From Megamerina dolium (taxonomy: Eukaryota; Arthropoda; Insecta; Diptera; Megamerinidae), in the NCBI GenBank assembly GCA_963854835.1, contig OY978525.1:8853540-8917539 (forward strand): a DNA stretch of 64,000 nucleotides, in the 5' to 3' direction. Made by a program: the position numbers and the translations under genes. The notes beneath the pieces were generated by a model. That model did no database searches. It saw nothing but the letters and a program-made list of their open reading frames with translations, and had not been told where the DNA came from. This document shows, in pieces, positions 60,100 to 64,000 of the stretch. Numbering within the stretch: the first letter of the stretch is position 1; each line of letters begins with the position of its first letter.

Positions 60100-60510
60100 G
60101 TAAGTGCAAATTCGACAGGTCTCCGCCAAGCGAAAACCCTCATCAGCTTTGATACAGCTTTTGACAGAATTAGTCTTAGCAGAACAAATCTACGTCTAGT
60201 AACCGGGTATCTCTCAGGACATAATTGGTTTAAGTACCAATTCAACAAAATGGGATTATCCTCTAACACGGAGTGTAGACTCTGTCTGTCTCACTTTCAG
60301 CTGAGTTTCCCAACACCAGCTTCAATCATCTAAAGTTCGACAAGATCAATTCTTTCTTTTATCAAAAAGGTAGAGGAGATTCTAGTGTCGTAGATGGGCT
60401 TGGGTACAAAAGACCTCGTATAGTCGCAGTGCCCGGAACACTTGTGGTTGGCCCTCAGAAGTATAAGCCACAGGGCTCATATCTCTAAGTTTGTCCATGC
60501 TCCAACGTCA
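60100..60510 (+). mobile_element. Non-LTR pol C-terminal fragment
   Basis: LSRTNLRLVTGYLSGHNWFK and MGLSSNTECRLC match the region after RNase H in R1/LOA-like pol proteins (a GH.... segment and a Cys pair). The rest is decayed. Confidence 0.55.
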
Positions 60511-61271
60511 CGCTCTCTTTTGATTGATTGATGGTCAGCGCGCAAGAAAGCTAAATAGGAGAATTATGTTTGGAGTAGATTTATATATAATATTTTATGC
60601 TTTCAATCAAGCTTCTTACATTTTTTTCTATGGGATAACTCACTGTCGAATATTGTCGAACTTATTTGATTTTGACCCAGCGCATTTTTTATATTTTGTC
60701 AATGAAACTCGAGCTCTGTTTCAGTATTTTGTCAAAGCAACATTTTCGTGATGTAGTTGTAAAATTTTTATTTATTTAATCACCACTCTTAACTCACGAC
60801 CTAACCTAGAGTAGTTCAATTCTTAGCAATGCCAAAAATTCGCATTAGGGCTTACAATTGTTCTCGATGGGTGTTTGACTAGTTACATTACTGATTGTGT
60901 CGTTAGTTAATTTTTCATTGTTGTTAGTTAAATGATTTGTTTTGTTTGCTTTTGTATACCTACGATTTTCCTATGATTTTTGCTTTAAGAATTTCATTTA
61001 GTAAATTTTTATTTGATTTGACTTGACTTAAGAGAAGTACATACATATTTGTGTAGAGAAAGTATGTGTGTACTCAATGAATGAGCGATGGGGTGCGGGG
61101 GACTAACGTAAAAAACATTTGAATTGAAATATTTATATAGATGGTCAGGTTTTTGCTAATCTGTATTATTGCTATTGTTACAAGCTATATTACGTTATAT
61201 TGTTATATTACTTCCAACTCTACACTTAATAAAAGCCATAAAAATAATTGTTAACACCAACATGATTATAA
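60511..61271. other. AT-rich spacer
   Basis: No recognised gene or repeat. Confidence 0.35.
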
Positions 61272-61510
61272 TATTGGGTGTTCAAAAAGTTCGGTAACAA
61301 ATTGTCGGTAGATGGCTCTAAAATGTAACATCTCTGGTAATATTAATTACATCTGGCTATACTATAGCGACATTTGTTTGAGAGGTGACATTTTATATAG
61401 TCTTCATTTTGTTAGAAAATATTTTTAAAATCACAATATTCTGTGTGAAAAGTTATCTGCGTTTAAAAATGAGTGAAAATTCGGAACATGATCGTCATAT
61501 TTTGCTTTTC

Positions 61511-62821
61511 TAAGGATTATTCATTTTGCGGTTTCAAAAGTAAATGTAAATAAAACACATATAAAATATTTTTTATCATGATATTTCTTTTTTATTATTA
61601 TAAAGTTTGAACGTTGACATTATGTGTGAAATACTACATCATTTAAATGACCACCACGCGAATTGTTGCAAGCATCGATTCTTTTGATGTAATTTTCGAC
61701 CAATTTTTGACACATATTGGGCGGTATCTCAGCCATAACGTGACGAATGTTGGTTTTTAGGTGCTCAAGAGTTAAAGGTTTATCTGCATAAACACGGTCT
61801 TTCGCGTAGCCTCACAAAAAAAAGTCAAGCGGTGTCAAATCGCATGATCTTGGTGGCCACTTGATATCGCCACGACGAGAAATTACGCGGCCAGAAAATT
61901 TCTCTTGCAATAAAGCCATATTCGCTCGAGTTGTGTGGCATGTGGCACCGTCTTGTTGAAACCACATATTCTCTAAGTCGTATTCTTCAATAGCAGGCAA
62001 AAAAAAGGCGGTTATCATATGACCATAACGCTCCGAATTGACGGTGACAGTCGTTCCATCGTCGTTTTCGAAGAAGTAAGGTCCAATCACACCTCCGGAC
62101 CAAAGAGCGCACCAAGCAGTGACTTTTTGTGGATGTAGTGGCCTCTCTTCAATTACTTGAGGATTCTCAGAACCCCAAATACGACAATTTTGTTTGTTAA
62201 CATACCCACCGAGTGAGAAATGTGCTTCGTCGCTGAAGAAAATTTTGTTCGAAAAATCGCCGTCCACCGCCTGTTGTTCAAGCACCCATTCGACGTATCT
62301 ACGACGTTGTGAATGGTCAGCTGGCTTCAGTTGTTGTGTGAGCTGGATTTTATATGGATGTAGGTGTAGATCCAAATGCAAAATACGCCATAATGTGCCG
62401 TAAGACAGTCCTAATTCCTGAGAACGACGAGGAATCGACACATTCGGGTCTTCGGCAACACTTTCACTTACATCAGCGATATTTTCGGTGGTACGAGCGA
62501 AACGATGATGCACAGGCCTTACAATATCTGTAACCGATCCAGTCTCTTCATATTTCTTCACAATTTTGCCAATTGCTTGCGTAGTTGGACGATTATGTAA
62601 ACCATAATCTCCTCTTAAAGCACGATATGTGGCTGTGGCAGAATCACCATTTTTGTAGTAGGTTTTTACAATTTTAATGCGTTGTGCGATAGTTAAGCGA
62701 TCCATTTTCGCAAATGTCAGACTTTGAACTGAAAAAGAAAGAAATTGTTTTAACAACTCAGTTTGACAGATGTCGAATTCTAGCCCTATACTTTTGAAAC
62801 CGCGAAATGGATAACCCTTTA
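61511..62821 (-). mobile_element. Complete DD41D (rosa-like) mariner-family transposon
   Basis: 1.31-kb element with inverted ends (61511-61542 and 62789-62821) sharing GCGGTTTCAAAAGTA at their inner edge and TAA-GG starts. It is bordered by TA, and the uninterrupted mariner codons on either side show a single TA target duplication. It encodes one transposase on the minus strand, interrupted by a single stop. Confidence 0.85.
61620..62705 (-). pseudogene. DD41D transposase, one nonsense codon
   Basis: The minus-strand start is at 62705 (MDRLTIAQRIKIVKTYY); the frame upstream to 62966 is read-in through SINE and mariner sequence. Domains: an N-terminal HTH (about residues 1-55), a second HTH with VSIPRRSQELGLSYGTLWRI (about 100-120), and a DDE/D catalytic core with FFSDEAHF, MWFQQDGATCHTT and CDLTPLD. 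Exactly 41 residues separate the second and third Asp, hence DD41D. A TGA at 61812-61814 replaces the usual Trp of the FFLWGY motif. The same frame then stays open for 63 codons to the natural stop at 61620, so a single G-to-A change separates it from a full-length 361-residue frame. Confidence 0.85.
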
Positions 62822-62885
62822 TTATAGAAAAGGTAAGAATGCGTCGCAGCCTGATGAAAAAATTTTTGAAGTTTCCGGAGACAAG

Positions 62886-63250
62886 TGGGTGCTCCAGCTC
62901 AGTGGTTAGTGCGTTGGCCTTCTGATCTGTAGGTCGTGCGTTCAATCCCCAGCTGAAGCATAACAAAATTTAATATCGACAAGATTTTTCTTTCGAACGG
63001 TACCCACCTGTCGGCAAGAATTGGCAATTTTTCCGGCAGCAACAATTTGCCAAAAATGCTTCTTAAAAGAGCTCTGTGGCAAAACTAAGTTCTGCCGTTC
63101 GGGACTGGCTAATATAAGTAGGTCCCTTCTAATGCTGTCCAAATTTAACACGCGCAAGAGTATTGGAAGAGAAGCTCGGTGGTATCACAATGTGCCTTTC
63201 TGGCCTAAGTGTGTCCTCTCAGAGTGAGGGCAGCCCCATAACCTAACCTA
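62886..63250 (+). mobile_element. tRNA-derived SINE, best-preserved copy
   Basis: The head (62886-62960) has an A-box-like AGCTCAGTGGTTAG and a B-box-like CGTTCAATCC at tRNA spacing. The body has CTTTCGAACGGTACCCACCT, GTTCTGCCGTTCGGGACTGG, GTAGGTCCCTTCTAATGCTG and GGAAGAGAAGCTCGGTGGTA. The tail is GGGCAGCCCCATAACCTAACC. It sits inside the mariner; the short GAGAC on both sides may be its target duplication. It defines the family used for the other SINE calls. Confidence 0.85.
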
Positions 63251-64000
63251 TCCTTACAGAGACGATGTTGTAATTAGAAAAATAGCAACGAAGTGGTTTG
63301 CTCTTTGTCGATCTGATAATTTTGATGTTAAATATGCACCTTGCTCTGGTCGACCAATCAGTGAAAAAGTCAATAAAATCATGGAAAAAATATAGCAAGA
63401 TCGAGAGTTCCACGGGAAACTATGCATTGATCACCAAACAGTTATCAATCATTTGAAGAAAGCTGGATACACAAAGAAGCTCAATGTTTGGGTGCCACAT
63501 GAATTAAGAGTGAAAAATTTAATGGACCGAATTTCCATTTGCGATTCACTGCTACAATGGAACAAACTCGGACCAAAGTGGTTCACATACGACAATGAGA
63601 TGTGAAAAAGATCATGGACGAAGCGAGCTGAAGCTTCCCAAACGATGGCAAAGCCATGATTGACACTAAGAAATTTAATGCTGTGTGTCTGATGAGATTG
63701 GAAGGGAATTGTTCATTATGAGCTTCTACAACCCGGTCAAACGATTGATTCTGATCTCTACTATCAATAGATTCAATGAGATTGAAGCAAGCAATTTAAT
63801 TAAAACGACCAGAATTGAACAACAGAAAAGATGTTGTGTTCCATCATGACAATGCCAGACCACACACATCTTTGATGACCCGCCAGAAACTGAGAGAGCT
63901 TGGCTGGGAAAGTTTGATGCATCCACCATACAGTTCGGACCTTGCATCTTCAGATGATCATTTGTTTTGATCTCTGCAGAACTCTTTTAATGATGTGAAT

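Larger units (their letters stand above)
61272..64000 (+). mobile_element. Mariner (irritans-like) with two nested insertions, running off the window
   Basis: The left end (from TA at 61272) begins TTGGGTGTTCAAAAAGTTCG. The transposase starts MSENSEHDRHILLF (about 61469). The frame is broken at 61511 by a DD41D element, resumes at 62822 with YRKGKNASQPDEKIFEVSGD, is broken again by a SINE, and resumes near 63255 with WFALCRSDNFDVKYAPCSGR. Later blocks are HVPHEL-like LNVWVPHELRVKNLMDRISI, VVFHHDNARPHTS (catalytic Asp) and MHPPYSSDLASSDD (third Asp region). Several frameshifts and stops mean it is inactive. Confidence 0.85.

Noticed and set aside
62886..62960. A genuine tRNA gene
   Set aside because: The same tRNA-like head recurs in many copies followed by one conserved body; it is a SINE head.
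1..64000. CRISPR array, operon structure or bacterial genes
   Set aside because: No short regular spacer-repeat array and no closely packed genes; spliced insect genes and fly transposons throughout.
1..64000. LTR retrotransposon or endogenous retrovirus with env
   Set aside because: No paired LTRs, gag, protease or env-like frame seen; all RT pieces are of non-LTR type.

Overview
The window is insect nuclear DNA, most likely from a higher fly and probably a tephritid fruit fly. It is AT-rich and has short introns (70-90 bp). It carries many mariner-type elements, including a DD41D 'rosa-like' transposase of a kind described from tephritids, plus tRNA-derived SINEs. The only cellular genes I can support are ten insect gustatory receptors (Gr family, 7tm_7). 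The species call is inference; the gene-family call rests on the proteins.

Genes. Every Gr gene has one long first exon ending in ATG followed by a GT donor, a short phase-0 intron, and a last exon of 51-57 codons. The last exon carries the family signature (about S-Y-x-I-V-x-x-Q-F-H) close to the stop codon. Order: A (1303-2604, +, divergent, one in-frame UGA); B, C, D (6544-7828, 13037-14314, 17102-18408, all +, one subclade); E, F, G (32577-33923, 34514-35863, 36421-37723, all -); H, I (38574-39900, 40480-41822, both +); J (42578-43883, -). E to J form a second subclade sharing a 20-bp element 21-57 bp upstream of the start codon. The last exons are easily missed because they are short and separate from the long open frames. 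F is a recombinant: its first exon and intron are a near-identical copy of E, and its last exon and downstream DNA are identical to G.

Between the genes. 1-207 holds a mariner tail. 3.6-6.3 kb is a DD41D-type element split by a retrotransposon fragment. 8.0-9.05 kb, 18.5-20.4 kb and 52.6-53.6 kb are three tandem arrays with periods near 155 bp. 9.3-12.9 kb and 14.5-16.4 kb are nested transposon debris. 20.4-32.5 kb is gene-free, with SINEs, a non-LTR retrotransposon copy (29.0-30.4 kb), two decayed mariners and a 0.5-kb element with inverted ends. 44-64 kb is gene-free, AT-rich and full of repeats. It ends in a mariner (61.27 kb to beyond the window edge) interrupted by a complete DD41D element and then by a SINE.

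How the genes work together. Grs assemble into ligand-gated cation channels in taste neurons, and tandem arrays like this usually encode tuning receptors, often for bitter compounds. Ligands cannot be read from the sequence. The array shows birth, shuffling and possible loss: a fresh tandem duplication with an exon-swapped hybrid, a shared core promoter in one subclade, one receptor with a changed C-terminal motif, and one with a premature stop in a readthrough-prone context.
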